This document shows positions 27,625-36,628 of a stretch of 62,968 nucleotides of DNA, piece after piece. The position numbers were made by a program, and so were the translations under genes. The notes under the pieces were generated by a model. It was not told the DNA's origin. It saw only the letters and a program-made list of their open reading frames with translations, and ran no database searches. The DNA is from an uncultured Muribaculaceae bacterium (GTDB taxonomy: Bacteria > Bacteroidota > Bacteroidia > Bacteroidales > Muribaculaceae). Every line of letters starts with the position of its first letter. Position 1 is the first letter of the stretch. Location: positions 1 to 62,968 of the forward strand of contig CAJUOB010000013.1 in assembly GCA_910587915.1 (NCBI GenBank), in the 5' to 3' direction.

Positions 27625-27684
27625 ATACAAAATAATTAAGGCGACTACTTCTCCAAGAGTGTAGTCGCCTTAATTATTTTGTAT
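27625..27684. terminator. Bidirectional terminator between the Crp/Fnr gene and folE
   Basis: A perfect 24 bp inverted repeat (arms 27625-27648 and 27661-27684) with a 12 nt loop. The outer stem is A/T-rich, so each strand ends in a T-rich tract after the G/C-rich core. It serves both convergent genes. Confidence 0.85.
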
Positions 27685-27695
27685 TTTCAATTAGC

Positions 27696-28277
27696 TTATT
27701 TCACTGCAGAGAGGAATTCGGCTCTTAGCGCTGCGTCGTCATTAAAAACACCATTGTAATGTATGGTCGTTGTGGCGGAATGTTGCTTCTCGACCCCACG
27801 CATTTTCATACACAGATGCTCGCCTTCGCATACAACGATTACACCGGCAGCCCCAAGAGTACGCTTCACGGCCTCACAGATCTGCGAGGTAAAGCGTTCC
27901 TGCACTTGCAGCCTACGGGCATAGACATTGACTATTCGTGCAAGTTTGCTCAGTCCGACAATTTTGCCGGAGGGAACATAACCAATGCTCACTTTGCCAA
28001 AAAAAGGCAATATATGATGCTCGCACATGGAGTAGAACTCAATGTCCTTTACTATAATAACCTGCGAGCCTTCATGCTCGAAAAGAGCCTGTTTCATCAG
28101 ACTTTCGGGATCATTGCGATAGCCCGAAGTCAAAAACCACAAGGCCTTGGCCGCCCGGACCGGGGTCTTCACAAGCCCCTCGCGGGTGCAATCTTCGCCC
28201 AAAAGGTCTATAATGCTTTCTATATGCCGAGCGACTTCTGTAATACGCTCTTCATCAGTGAGCCGTGTCATAGGCAT
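27696..28277 (-). CDS. folE: GTP cyclohydrolase I
   Basis: A 193-residue enzyme for the first step of tetrahydrofolate/pterin synthesis. Zinc and active-site motifs are MCEHHILPFFGKVSIGYVP and VCEGEHLCMKMRGV, with RRLQVQERFTSQI between them. The ATG at 28275-28277 overlaps the SPOR gene stop as TGATG; the in-frame TTG one codon earlier is unlikely. It is the last gene of the minus-strand DUF1599-DoxX-tpiA-SPOR-folE run. Confidence 0.96.
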   Translation of the reverse strand: MPMTRLTDEERITEVARHIESIIDLLGEDCTREGLVKTPVRAAKALWFLTSGYRNDPESLMKQALFEHEGSQVIIVKDIEFYSMCEHHILPFFGKVSIGYVPSGKIVGLSKLARIVNVYARRLQVQERFTSQICEAVKRTLGAAGVIVVCEGEHLCMKMRGVEKQHSATTTIHYNGVFNDDAALRAEFLSAVK

Positions 28278-28780
28278 CAATCGAATATATTAATTCTATC
28301 GCGCACAATGCGCAAGTATGCACCATATTGGGGATAGACTTCTCTTATCTCAGCCATCACGGCCTCGGCCTCACCTCTGGTGCGGAAATCGCCGACTTTC
28401 ACCTGCCAATATGGAGAATTGAAAGTCACGTATGTTTTGTATTGAGGAAATGACGAAACAATCTGACGCTCTCTTGCCTTGGCTTGGGCAGCGGCTGTCC
28501 GAGGATTATTATCGTCAAAAATCTGTATGCGGTATCCCGACCGTGAATTTGTGACAGCCCTTTTGTCGGCTGCAACCTCATCTTCCTCGGTGATAGATAC
28601 AGCACTGTGTTGCAACAACAAATCCAATGCTGCCGGCTGGGAAACAATTATATTGCCGGAACCATTGATTGCCGTAACAATAGATGCCGTAGAGTCGGCC
28701 GATAGCGTGGCAAAATCTTGTGCCGGCAATGAAATTGCCGACACAAGAGATGCTATTGCTATAATTGGCCTGATATTCAT
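28277..28780 (-). CDS. SPOR domain periplasmic protein
   Basis: A protein of about 167 residues starting MNIRPIIAIASLVSAISLPAQ, a signal peptide. An upstream in-frame start (28822) would overlap tpiA by 37 bp and is rejected. The C-terminal SPOR domain (about 90-165, YRIQIFDDNNPRTAAAQAKARE and YWQVKVGDFRTRGEAEAVMAEI) binds glycan strands lacking stem peptides, so a septal or peptidoglycan role is likely. It sits 5 bp after tpiA and overlaps folE. Confidence 0.88.
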   Translation of the reverse strand: MNIRPIIAIASLVSAISLPAQDFATLSADSTASIVTAINGSGNIIVSQPAALDLLLQHSAVSITEEDEVAADKRAVTNSRSGYRIQIFDDNNPRTAAAQAKARERQIVSSFPQYKTYVTFNSPYWQVKVGDFRTRGEAEAVMAEIREVYPQYGAYLRIVRDRINIFD

Positions 28781-28785
28781 GAATA

Positions 28786-29541
28786 TCAGAAAGCGTTTAC
28801 AATACCCATGAAGTCGGCGCATTTGAGGGCGGCGCCACCGATGAGGCCACCGTCTACGTCGGGCTTCGAGAATATTTCTGCTGCGTTGGAGGGCTTGCAG
28901 CTGCCACCGTAGAGAATCGATGTGTTATCGGCTACTTCCTTGCCATACTTCTCAGCGATGACGGCACGGATGTGTGCGTGCATATCCTCTGCCTGGTCGG
29001 CTGTAGCAGTCTTACCGGTACCGATAGCCCACACGGGTTCGTAAGCGAGGATAAGTTTTCCGAAATCCTCTGCAGAAAGATTGAAGAGAGCGTCTACAAT
29101 CTGAGCCTTCACAACATCGTTGTAGGTGCCATTCTCGCGTTCTTCGAGAACCTCACCGATGCAGAAGATTGGAGTGAGACCGTTTTCAAGTGCAAGAGCA
29201 ACTTTCTCGCGAAGAGTTTCGGCAGTTTCACCATAGTACTGACGACGCTCGCTGTGACCAAGGATAACATACTTGGCGCCGGTCGATGCCACCATAGGAG
29301 CGGAAACTTCGCCGGTGTATGCACCACTCTTGTGATCTGCGCAGTTCTCAGCACCAAGGCCAAGTACGGTCTGGTCGATTACGTCTGCTACAGGTACAAG
29401 ATGGGTAAAGGGAACGCAGATAACTACATCGCATTTGGTAGTAGCGCCTTTGAGGGCTTCGTTCACTTCTTTGGCAAGAGCAACACCTTCAGGAACTGTA
29501 GTGTTCATCTTCCAGTTGCCTGCAACTATATTCTTTCTCAT
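28786..29541 (-). CDS. tpiA: Triosephosphate isomerase
   Basis: A 251-residue glycolytic enzyme starting MRKNIVAGNWKMN. Catalytic Lys is in GNWKMN, His in ILGHSERR, and Glu in LAYEPVWAIGTGK; ILYGGSCKPSN and DGGLIGGAAL give the phosphate-binding loops. A full -33/-7 promoter (29581-29610) lies at and inside the 3' end of the DoxX gene, so tpiA can be expressed on its own as well as by read-through. Confidence 0.97.
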   Translation of the reverse strand: MRKNIVAGNWKMNTTVPEGVALAKEVNEALKGATTKCDVVICVPFTHLVPVADVIDQTVLGLGAENCADHKSGAYTGEVSAPMVASTGAKYVILGHSERRQYYGETAETLREKVALALENGLTPIFCIGEVLEERENGTYNDVVKAQIVDALFNLSAEDFGKLILAYEPVWAIGTGKTATADQAEDMHAHIRAVIAEKYGKEVADNTSILYGGSCKPSNAAEIFSKPDVDGGLIGGAALKCADFMGIVNAF

Positions 29542-29580
29542 TGTTAATATTATTTGTTTGTGTTTTGTGTTTCCGGAGTG

Positions 29581-29610
29581 CAAATATACTCATTTTTTGC
29601 GGTTCGGCAA
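29581..29610 (-). promoter_or_regulatory. Promoter of tpiA, overlapping the end of the DoxX gene
   Basis: -7 TATATTTG at 29581-29588 and -33 TTG at 29608-29610, 19 bp apart, on the minus strand. The -33 lies within the last codons of the upstream gene. The leader to the tpiA ATG is about 35 nt. Confidence 0.65.
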
Positions 29611-30828
29611 TAATTTTGGGGATTGTCCGAGAAGATATACCGCAATCATAAGCACAAGATATATGGCACAGACCCATAAATGATGGCGTCCGTCGTCGAT
29701 AGGTTGAATGGTATCAAGCACATTACCCTCGATTTTCTTCTGTAATACAGACATATCTACAGATGCAAGCGAGCGCTTCCATAGTATCACGCCATCGCGC
29801 ACAAAGACGAGGGCTGCCGTGCCACGAGCAAGCATCTTAAGGGATGTGTCCTCGGCGGTATAGACCGGAAAGCGCGGCCTGACAAGATTTTTCCAAGATT
29901 CAAGAGTGTCGCCATCGACACCTACGATAGCACACATCGGCGAGTCGTGCCGGCCTCCATAGTCGGCAAGCTCATTGACAAATCGAGACCTCGACAAAAA
30001 TTGCACATCAGGTTGTGCCACGACAAGGTACAGCCGATCGCCCATGGTTTCTGAAAGAATCGGGGCAATATCCTCTCCATCGTCATCATATACCCCGATA
30101 GAAGATTCGGCAGTGGAATCATCGACAACTGCATCTACATATGTCCATGTGCTATCGGGCAATTCATCAAGATTGAAAACCCGTTCCTGTCCGTCTTTTT
30201 CATATATATATTTCACATCAGCGATTTCCCCGGATGGATTAAAAACAATACAACCCGTTTTGAAAGGTCTGAAGTCGACCATAGGCTGCACATTATAGCC
30301 GACAACAGCCAAATAGAGGGGAAATGCGACTGATAATGCCATAATCATCCATTGGATAGGGGCTGGATATAGTCCTCTGACAGTGCGGTTACGGAAAAGC
30401 AGGTAAACGATCAATGCAGACAACAGAATGTTTTTGGCAAATGTAGCCCAATTGGATATTACTATAAAGTCTCCAAAACAACCGCAGTCGCTTACCGGAT
30501 TCGCAATAGCTATATAAGCGGTTAGTGGCAACATAAAAACCATAAAGGCAGCGGCGGTCCACACGGCCCATCGCTTGAAAGCGCCCACGAGCACCATCAC
30601 GCCGGTACAAAATTCCACACATGCCACTCCCACACAAGCCGCAACCACCGGCTCGTGCGGTATTGCCAGGCCCCATGCCGAGAAATACTCGCCCATCTTA
30701 ATGACAAAGCCCCATGGGTCAATGGCTTTGGCCCATCCAGCCACAACAAATGTCAGGCCGACGATTATTCTCGTCAAAATCACGGCATAACGCCGCAGAC
30801 GCATCAATGTGCCGACATTAATTTTCAT
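29590..30828 (-). CDS. DoxX-type membrane protein with C-terminal thioredoxin-like region (BT_3928 family)
   Basis: A 412-residue protein starting MKINVGTLMRLRRYAVILTRI. Four hydrophobic helices in the first 170 residues form a DoxX/MauE-like unit (GLTFVVAGWAKAIDPWGFVIKMGEYF, DCGCFGDFIV). A periplasmic part (about 210-380) resembles a degenerate thioredoxin fold without a CxxC motif. A last helix near 385-405 ends in a basic tail. MauE/DoxX proteins supply reducing power across the membrane; that role is inferred. It overlaps the DUF1599 gene by 11 bp. Confidence 0.8.
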   Translation of the reverse strand: MKINVGTLMRLRRYAVILTRIIVGLTFVVAGWAKAIDPWGFVIKMGEYFSAWGLAIPHEPVVAACVGVACVEFCTGVMVLVGAFKRWAVWTAAAFMVFMLPLTAYIAIANPVSDCGCFGDFIVISNWATFAKNILLSALIVYLLFRNRTVRGLYPAPIQWMIMALSVAFPLYLAVVGYNVQPMVDFRPFKTGCIVFNPSGEIADVKYIYEKDGQERVFNLDELPDSTWTYVDAVVDDSTAESSIGVYDDDGEDIAPILSETMGDRLYLVVAQPDVQFLSRSRFVNELADYGGRHDSPMCAIVGVDGDTLESWKNLVRPRFPVYTAEDTSLKMLARGTAALVFVRDGVILWKRSLASVDMSVLQKKIEGNVLDTIQPIDDGRHHLWVCAIYLVLMIAVYLLGQSPKLLPNRKK

Positions 30829-31360
30829 CGGTAAGCTTGATAATGCCAAATACAGCGTAGTTAATCATATCGAAATAGTTTGCATCAATACCTTCCGACA
30901 CTTTCACCTTGCCTTTGTGATCCTCAATTTCTTTCGTACGTTCTATTTTAGCAAGAATCAGGTCAACGTAGGAAAGGACACGCATGCTTCTCCAGGCTTC
31001 ATCATAGTCATGATTTTTCGCTATCATCAGAGTCATTGCTTCGGCTGCGATTTCATCGTAGAGCCTCAACGCCTCCTGTACGGAAATATCCTTACTGTCT
31101 GAGAAGCCAAGGCGCAGCTGTATAATACCCACAATTCCATAGTTGACTATTGCAATGAATTCGGGTAGAATACCTTCGCCGACAGCCGATTTTCCCTTGA
31201 TTTGAAGAGAACGTATGCGCTTTGCCTTGATAAAAAGTTGATCAGTAATAGCTTCCGGCCGCATGATGCGCCAAGATGGTCCATAGTCGCCAAGTTTTGC
31301 TGTAAAAACGGCCCGACATGCATCTATGGCTTTGCTGAATTGCTGATTGGTATTGTCCAT
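30818..31360 (-). CDS. Tandem DUF1599 protein
   Basis: A 180-residue protein (MDNTNQQFSKAID; the ATG two codons upstream at 31366 is also possible). It holds two copies of the DUF1599 nucleotide-modification-associated domain. Copy 1 has KLGDYGPSWRIMRP, IKAKRIRSLQ and VNYGIVGIIQL; copy 2 has KNHDYDEAWRSMR, AKIERTKEIE and INYAVFGIIKL. The domain is linked to phage nucleotide modification elsewhere, but in Bacteroidales it is a chromosomal gene next to the DoxX gene. A strong hairpin ends just before its start. Confidence 0.8.
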   Translation of the reverse strand: MDNTNQQFSKAIDACRAVFTAKLGDYGPSWRIMRPEAITDQLFIKAKRIRSLQIKGKSAVGEGILPEFIAIVNYGIVGIIQLRLGFSDSKDISVQEALRLYDEIAAEAMTLMIAKNHDYDEAWRSMRVLSYVDLILAKIERTKEIEDHKGKVKVSEGIDANYFDMINYAVFGIIKLTDEN

Positions 31361-31372
31361 AAGCATATATTG

Positions 31373-31402
31373 AAAAGGGCCGGGCCATTTGGCCCGGCCC
31401 CT
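31373..31402 (-). terminator. G/C-rich hairpin after the TPR gene, directly before the DUF1599 start
   Basis: Arms 31391-31402 and 31375-31386 give a 12 bp stem (one G-U) with loop AAAT, then TTTT on the minus strand. It ends the gyrA-TPR unit. It stops only about 7-13 nt before the possible DUF1599 start codons and leaves no room for a promoter after it. Confidence 0.8.
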
Positions 31403-31423
31403 GTATAGTTTAGTATGGCTTTA

Positions 31424-32644
31424 TTAATAAGTCATGCGCTTACGCACATCGTTGAGTTTAGCTTCGTCGCCAAGGTTGTAGTATACATTCTCGAGATACT
31501 TGAGCACATCGGTATTGTCGGGGTTGACAGTATATGCTTTCTCAAGAATATCAACAGCCTGCTGGAAAAGGGGAACGATCTTTTCTGCCTTATAAGCTTC
31601 GTATTCGCGCTGGCTTGTGGGAGCTGCATCATTGAGTGCATAAGCCGATTCACACAGCTGACGACCATAGTTATAGAGGGCATTGGCATTTTCAGGATCG
31701 AGCTCGGTTGCCTTCTTATAAGCAGCGATAGCCTCGGGACGTTTGTCAACATTCTCATAGAGAACGCCCTGGATGTTATAATACTGGGCATTGTTGGGAT
31801 CTTTGGCAATAGCTCCGTTGATGATTTCAAAAGCCTTGTCGAAGTTCTTGTTCTGGAGATAGTAGTTTACCATCTGACCAAGATACATAGGATCCTGATC
31901 GCCATAAAGGCCAAAAGCTTCTTCAGAAAGGGCAAGAAGAGCTTCAGAGTTTTTCGCACCATCAGCTACGGCGATTGCATAGTCATAGAGCTGCTTCTTG
32001 CTATAGCCTTTCGACTTAGCGAACAAGAAGGCCTTGAGAGCGTCTTCCAGATGATTGCCCTGCCATGCTGCAAGTGCCTGGTTGAAGGCGATTTCACCCA
32101 AAATTGTATCGGCAGGAACCGAAGTGAGCTTTTCGCGGAACGACGGATTCTGAGGAATCTCATTGAAGATACCCCATGCACGATATGCACCATCATAGTC
32201 CTTGGCATTGTACAGATCTGCACCGGCATTGGTGAAATCGGTGAAGTGACCGGCAATGGTACTTACGATATCCTTTGAATATTTAGGCTTAACCTTTCCC
32301 TTCTCGTTGGGCACGGAATCGAGAGGAAGAGCCTTTACATACATATCATATCCCTGGATGAGCAGTTTGCCCATCTTCACATCGTCACCATCCTTAGTTT
32401 TGCCAAACTGTTTGAGGCCAAGGAGGTTGTCATAGTCCTTGAAGGAAGCCTTGCCAGGAATGTAGTAGGTCTGTGCAAGCTGAGCAGTTTCGGGGTTGGT
32501 AAAGGCAGGTGTGATGATGGTCATCACTGCTGCTGCATCTTTACCGCCTTTCATGGCCTGTTCGGCTTCTTTAAGCACGCTCGTCTGGGCGCCTGCAGAG
32601 GCGCATACGGCGAGACCCAAAGCCAAAATAGTGATTTTTTTCAT
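31424..32644 (-). CDS. Secreted TPR repeat protein
   Basis: A 406-residue protein with a signal peptide (MKKITILALGLAVCASAGAQ) and several TPR units. The clearest is NAQYYNIQGVLYENVDKRPEAIAAYKKATELDPENANALYNYGRQL (split over positions about 285-335). The extreme C-terminus holds another (NPDNTDVLKYLENVYYNLGDEAKLNDVRKRM). Likely a periplasmic scaffold; partner unknown. It lies 26 bp after gyrA and is probably co-transcribed with it. Confidence 0.85.
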   Translation of the reverse strand: MKKITILALGLAVCASAGAQTSVLKEAEQAMKGGKDAAAVMTIITPAFTNPETAQLAQTYYIPGKASFKDYDNLLGLKQFGKTKDGDDVKMGKLLIQGYDMYVKALPLDSVPNEKGKVKPKYSKDIVSTIAGHFTDFTNAGADLYNAKDYDGAYRAWGIFNEIPQNPSFREKLTSVPADTILGEIAFNQALAAWQGNHLEDALKAFLFAKSKGYSKKQLYDYAIAVADGAKNSEALLALSEEAFGLYGDQDPMYLGQMVNYYLQNKNFDKAFEIINGAIAKDPNNAQYYNIQGVLYENVDKRPEAIAAYKKATELDPENANALYNYGRQLCESAYALNDAAPTSQREYEAYKAEKIVPLFQQAVDILEKAYTVNPDNTDVLKYLENVYYNLGDEAKLNDVRKRMTY

Positions 32645-32670
32645 CTTAAGGTAATTATTATGGATTAAAG

Positions 32671-35247
32671 TTATTCTTCTGTTGATTCTGTCTCATCTAC
32701 ATCTTCCTCTACTACCTCATCGTCGATTTCAACTTCGGCTTCGAGGTTGAGTTCGGGAAGCTCTTCAGCATCTGCGGCCACCGTTTCGACAGCCTCGTCC
32801 GGATCGGCATCCACACAGCAGACGGAAGCGATAGCATCGCCACGTTTTTCAAGATTGATGATACGCACGCCCTGTGTAGCACGACCCATCACGCGGATAT
32901 CAGCTACATGGATTCTAATTGCCACACCGCTCTTGTTTATGATAACAAGATCATTGTCATCGTTTACACTCTTGAATGCTACCAACGAACCGGTCTTATC
33001 GGTGATGTTCATAGTCTTGACGCCCTTGGCTCCACGACGTGTCATTCGATATGCATCGAGAACAGAACGTTTACCAAAACCATTCTGCGACAAAGTAAGA
33101 ACGGTATTTTCAGTATTCTCGTTCATGGCAATGAGGCCCACAACAGCATCCGAACCGTCTTCATCTATTCGCATACCGCGCACACCTGTCGACACGCGAC
33201 CCATGGCACGGAGCTGGCTCTCGTGGAAACGGATAGTGCGGCCATTGCGGTTAGACATAAGTATCTCGCTGTTTCCATCGGTAAGCTCGACCCCAACAAG
33301 TTTGTCACCTTCACGGATGATAAGCGCTTTCTTACCTTTGGCAAGTACTCGGGCATACTCAGTGAGAGCGGTCTTCTTTATAAGACCATTCTGAGTTGCG
33401 AATACAAGGTAGTGTGTCGATGTATATTCGGGATCATTAAGATGACGGCATGATATGTATGCGTTCACGCTGTCACCCTGCTCGATGTTGAGAAGATTCT
33501 GCAATGCACGACCCTTGCTGCTCTTGGTTCCTTCAGGAAGCTCGTATACTCGCATTTTGTATACGAGACCTCTATCAGTGAAGAATAACATCGTATCGTG
33601 CATCGATGCGGTATATATATGTTCGATGAAATCGCTGTCGCGTGTATCAGAGCCCTTGGCTCCAACTCCACCACGGTTTTGCGCACGGAAATCAGCAAGA
33701 GGAGTGCGCTTGATATATCCCATATGCGATATGGTGATAATCATGTCGTCGTCGGCATAGAAATCCTCTGCATTGAAAGTGCCGGCAGTATAGTCGATAG
33801 CTGTACGGCGAGCATCGCCAAATTTTTCACTAACCTCACGGAGCTCTTTCTTAATGAGTTCCCGAAGCACGTCGGGATCATTGAGTATAAGCTCGAGTTC
33901 GGCTATGCGGTGATGGATATCATCGAGATCTCGCTGAAGCTCTTCGATTGCCAGGCCGGTAAGAGCGCGCAGACGCATGTCGACGATAGCCTGCGTCTGA
34001 GGTTCGGTAAGACCAAAGTGGGCCGACAGTGTGGTGCGGGCCTCCTCGGTGGTTTTCGAAGCCTTGATTATAGCGATGACTTCATCGATGTTGCGCACAG
34101 CAATCATGAGTCCTTCAAGGATATGAGCGCGCTCACGGGCCTTGCGGAGTTCGAATTGTGTACGGCGTGTCACCACTTCATGCCTGTGGTCGATGAATGC
34201 CGATAATATTTCCTTTAGGTTCAAGGTTTTCGGACGTCCATTTACAAGTGCCACATTGTTGACACTGAATGACGACTGGAGTGCCGTAAGCTTATAAAGT
34301 TTATTAAGCACAACGTTGGCATTGGCATCCGATTTGAGTGTGATGACAATACGCATGCCATCGCGGTCGCTCTCGTCGTTGATATTGGATATGCCATCGA
34401 TACGCTTTTCGACAACAAGATCGGCAATATTCTTTATGAGTTCGGCGCGGTTTACACCGTAAGGAATCTCGGTGACAACAATAAGTTCATGGTCGGCCTT
34501 CTGCTCGATCTCCGCCTTTGCACGGATAAGGATACGGCCACGACCGGTTTCATATGCCTCGCGGACTCCGTCGTAACCGTAGATGATACCACCGGTGGGG
34601 AAGTCGGGCGCGGTGATGATTTTCGAAAGTTCTGAAATCTCAAGATCAGGATTATCGAGCAGTGCGATGCATGCGTCGATAGACTCGCGGAGATTGTGGG
34701 TCGGCATATTGGTTGCCATACCTACGGCGATGCCTGATGCACCGTTCACCAGCAGATTGGGGAAACGCGTAGGCAGAACCACCGGCTCCTTGCGGGAATT
34801 GTCGTAGTTGGGCTGAAAATCGACAGTATCTGCATCAATATCACGCAACATTTCCTCGCCAAGGGGATCGAGGCGAACCTCGGTATAACGCATGGCAGCA
34901 GGCGAGTCGCCGTCGATGGAGCCAAAATTTCCGTGTCCATCAACAAGAGTATGACGCATCGACCACCACTGGGCCATACGAGCCACCGTGCCATATATCG
35001 AAGAGTCGCCATGGGGGTGATACTTACCCATGACCTCTCCAACGCAGTTTGCCGATTTCTTATGAGGTTTATTACTGTTATTGCCCATTTCATTCATACC
35101 GAAAAGCACGCGGCGGTGAACTGGCTTCATGCCGTCGCGCACATCGGGCAGGGCTCGCGACACAATCACCGACATTGAATAGTCGATGTATGCCGTTTTC
35201 ATTTCGCTTTCGATATTGATTTTAAAGATGCGGTCTTCTTCCAACAT
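32671..35247 (-). CDS. gyrA: DNA gyrase subunit A
   Basis: An 858-residue gyrase A subunit. The breakage-reunion domain has catalytic Tyr121 in AAMRYTEVRLDPL. The quinolone-determining region reads HPHGDSSIYGTVARMAQ. The C-terminal beta-propeller has the GyrA-box-like RRGAKGVKTM, which marks it as gyrase rather than topoisomerase IV. The tail is very acidic (EVEIDDEVVEEDVDE). Gly86 stands where E. coli has Asp87. It has a clear promoter 86-115 bp upstream of the start. Confidence 0.97.
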   Translation of the reverse strand: MLEEDRIFKINIESEMKTAYIDYSMSVIVSRALPDVRDGMKPVHRRVLFGMNEMGNNSNKPHKKSANCVGEVMGKYHPHGDSSIYGTVARMAQWWSMRHTLVDGHGNFGSIDGDSPAAMRYTEVRLDPLGEEMLRDIDADTVDFQPNYDNSRKEPVVLPTRFPNLLVNGASGIAVGMATNMPTHNLRESIDACIALLDNPDLEISELSKIITAPDFPTGGIIYGYDGVREAYETGRGRILIRAKAEIEQKADHELIVVTEIPYGVNRAELIKNIADLVVEKRIDGISNINDESDRDGMRIVITLKSDANANVVLNKLYKLTALQSSFSVNNVALVNGRPKTLNLKEILSAFIDHRHEVVTRRTQFELRKARERAHILEGLMIAVRNIDEVIAIIKASKTTEEARTTLSAHFGLTEPQTQAIVDMRLRALTGLAIEELQRDLDDIHHRIAELELILNDPDVLRELIKKELREVSEKFGDARRTAIDYTAGTFNAEDFYADDDMIITISHMGYIKRTPLADFRAQNRGGVGAKGSDTRDSDFIEHIYTASMHDTMLFFTDRGLVYKMRVYELPEGTKSSKGRALQNLLNIEQGDSVNAYISCRHLNDPEYTSTHYLVFATQNGLIKKTALTEYARVLAKGKKALIIREGDKLVGVELTDGNSEILMSNRNGRTIRFHESQLRAMGRVSTGVRGMRIDEDGSDAVVGLIAMNENTENTVLTLSQNGFGKRSVLDAYRMTRRGAKGVKTMNITDKTGSLVAFKSVNDDNDLVIINKSGVAIRIHVADIRVMGRATQGVRIINLEKRGDAIASVCCVDADPDEAVETVAADAEELPELNLEAEVEIDDEVVEEDVDETESTEE

Positions 35248-35332
35248 GCGATAAAAAGATGTTAGTTAAGCGTCTCTATACACCGTCGGCTCACTTTGCG
35301 CGGCTTCCGGCCTTTCACGCCATAATATCACA

Positions 35333-35362
35333 CAAAGGTACTGTTTTTTTTCGACATGGCAA
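35333..35362 (-). promoter_or_regulatory. Promoter of gyrA
   Basis: -7 TACCTTTG at 35333-35340 and -33 TTG at 35360-35362 with a 19 bp spacer on the minus strand. The leader is about 80 nt. Confidence 0.75.
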
Positions 35363-35404
35363 GCGCTTTATACGCGCGCGTGCGCGATTTTTTTGCATCG
35401 ACAA

Positions 35405-35450
35405 ATAAAAAAAGCAAAACCACAGACTCCTTTGCGGGAATCTGTGGTTT
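35405..35450 (-). terminator. Terminator of the class II aldolase gene
   Basis: Arms 35441-35450 and 35417-35426 form a perfect 10 bp stem with a 14 nt loop. On the minus strand it is followed by TGCTTTTTTTATT. It lies 20 bp after the aldolase stop. Confidence 0.85.
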
Positions 35451-35469
35451 CATATAGTGGACTGTAATA

Positions 35470-36468
35470 TTATTCAGCCTTACCTGCGCTACCGAGCACA
35501 TTCACGATTTTGTGACGGTAGAGTTTTTCCATGTTGTCGCGAGCCGGACCGAGGTACTTGCGGGGGTCAAATTCAGCGGGCTTTTCAGCAAATACACGAC
35601 GTACAGCGGCTGTCATAGCGAGACGGCTGTCGGAGTCAATGTTGATTTTGCAAACAGCGCTCTTGGCAGCCTTGCGGAGCTGTTCTTCGGGAATACCGAT
35701 TGCATCGGGAAGTTTGCCACCGAACATGTTGATGGTGTCAACTTCTTCCTGAGGAACGGACGACGAACCGTGGAGAACGATGGGGAAACCGGGGAGTTTT
35801 TCCATCACAGCATCGAGAACGTCGAATGCCAGAGGCGGGGGAACGAGCTTGCCTTCAGCGTTGCGGGTGCACTGTTCGGGAGTGAACTTATAAGCGCCAT
35901 GGCTTGTACCGATAGAGATAGCAAGCGAGTCGCAGCCGGTGCGGGTAGCGAAGTCGATTACTTCTTCGGGGTCGGTGTAGGTGTGGTGGTCGGACGATAC
36001 TTCATCTTCTACGCCAGCGAGAACGCCGAGCTCGCCTTCGACTGTTACATCGTGCTGGTGAGCATAGTCAACAACCTGCTTTGTGAGGGCCACATTTTCC
36101 TCGTAGGGAAGGTGCGAGCCGTCAATCATCACGCTCGAGAAACCGCTGTCGATGCAGCTCTTGCAGAGCTCAAAGCTGTCGCCATGGTCGAGGTGAAGCA
36201 CAATCTGAGGATGCTCCCAACCAAGTTCCTTAGCATATTCCACTGCACCTTCTGCCATGTAGCGAAGAAGGGTTGCGTTGGCATAGTTGCGGGCGCCTTT
36301 GGAAACCTGAAGGATAACAGGCGATTTTTCTTCAGCTGCAGCCTTGATGATAGCCTGAAGCTGCTCCATGTTGTTGAAGTTGAAAGCGGGGATTGCATAT
36401 CCGCCGGCGATGGCCTTCTTGAACATCTCGCGGGTGTTTACGAGGCCGAGATCTTTATAATTTACCAT
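35470..36468 (-). CDS. fba: Class II fructose-bisphosphate aldolase
   Basis: A 332-residue zinc-dependent aldolase of glycolysis and gluconeogenesis. Zinc ligands lie in IVLHLDHGDSFELC and IVLHGSSS, and the Gly-rich substrate loop in ISIGTSHGAYKF. The N-terminus VNTREMFKKAIAGGYAIPAFNFNN is typical. It has its own promoter and a strong terminator, so it is a single-gene unit. Confidence 0.95.
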   Translation of the reverse strand: MVNYKDLGLVNTREMFKKAIAGGYAIPAFNFNNMEQLQAIIKAAAEEKSPVILQVSKGARNYANATLLRYMAEGAVEYAKELGWEHPQIVLHLDHGDSFELCKSCIDSGFSSVMIDGSHLPYEENVALTKQVVDYAHQHDVTVEGELGVLAGVEDEVSSDHHTYTDPEEVIDFATRTGCDSLAISIGTSHGAYKFTPEQCTRNAEGKLVPPPLAFDVLDAVMEKLPGFPIVLHGSSSVPQEEVDTINMFGGKLPDAIGIPEEQLRKAAKSAVCKINIDSDSRLAMTAAVRRVFAEKPAEFDPRKYLGPARDNMEKLYRHKIVNVLGSAGKAE

Positions 36469-36537
36469 TGGTTATATAGTATAATGTAGTTTTGTCGTTA
36501 TGCCGGGGTGAGAAAAGCACGATGCTCTTTTCGGGCG

Positions 36538-36566
36538 CAAAGTTAGCAATTTTTTTCATGACACAA
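36538..36566 (-). promoter_or_regulatory. Promoter of fba
   Basis: -7 TAACTTTG at 36538-36545 with a TTG at 36564-36566, 18 bp upstream, on the minus strand. The leader is about 65 nt. Confidence 0.6.
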
Positions 36567-36596
36567 TATTAAAAAATCTTTTTTTCGCGGCCCTTT

Positions 36597-36628
36597 TTGC
36601 CTGCCGCGTTCTTTTTTATGTATCTTTG
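36597..36628 (+). promoter_or_regulatory. Promoter of the large AlbA_2 protein gene
   Basis: -33 TTG (36597-36599, within TTTTTG) and -7 TATCTTTG (36621-36628) are 21 bp apart. The ATG at 36655 follows 26 bp later. The in-frame GTG at 36628 overlaps the -7 box and cannot be the start. Confidence 0.7.

Noticed and set aside
31415..32278. 287-codon hydrophobic plus-strand frame over the TPR gene
   Set aside because: Its membrane-like look comes from reading Lys/Glu/Ala-rich codons on the other strand; the TPR gene has a signal peptide and clear repeats.
35512..36489. 325-codon plus-strand frame over fba
   Set aside because: Antisense to a clear aldolase.
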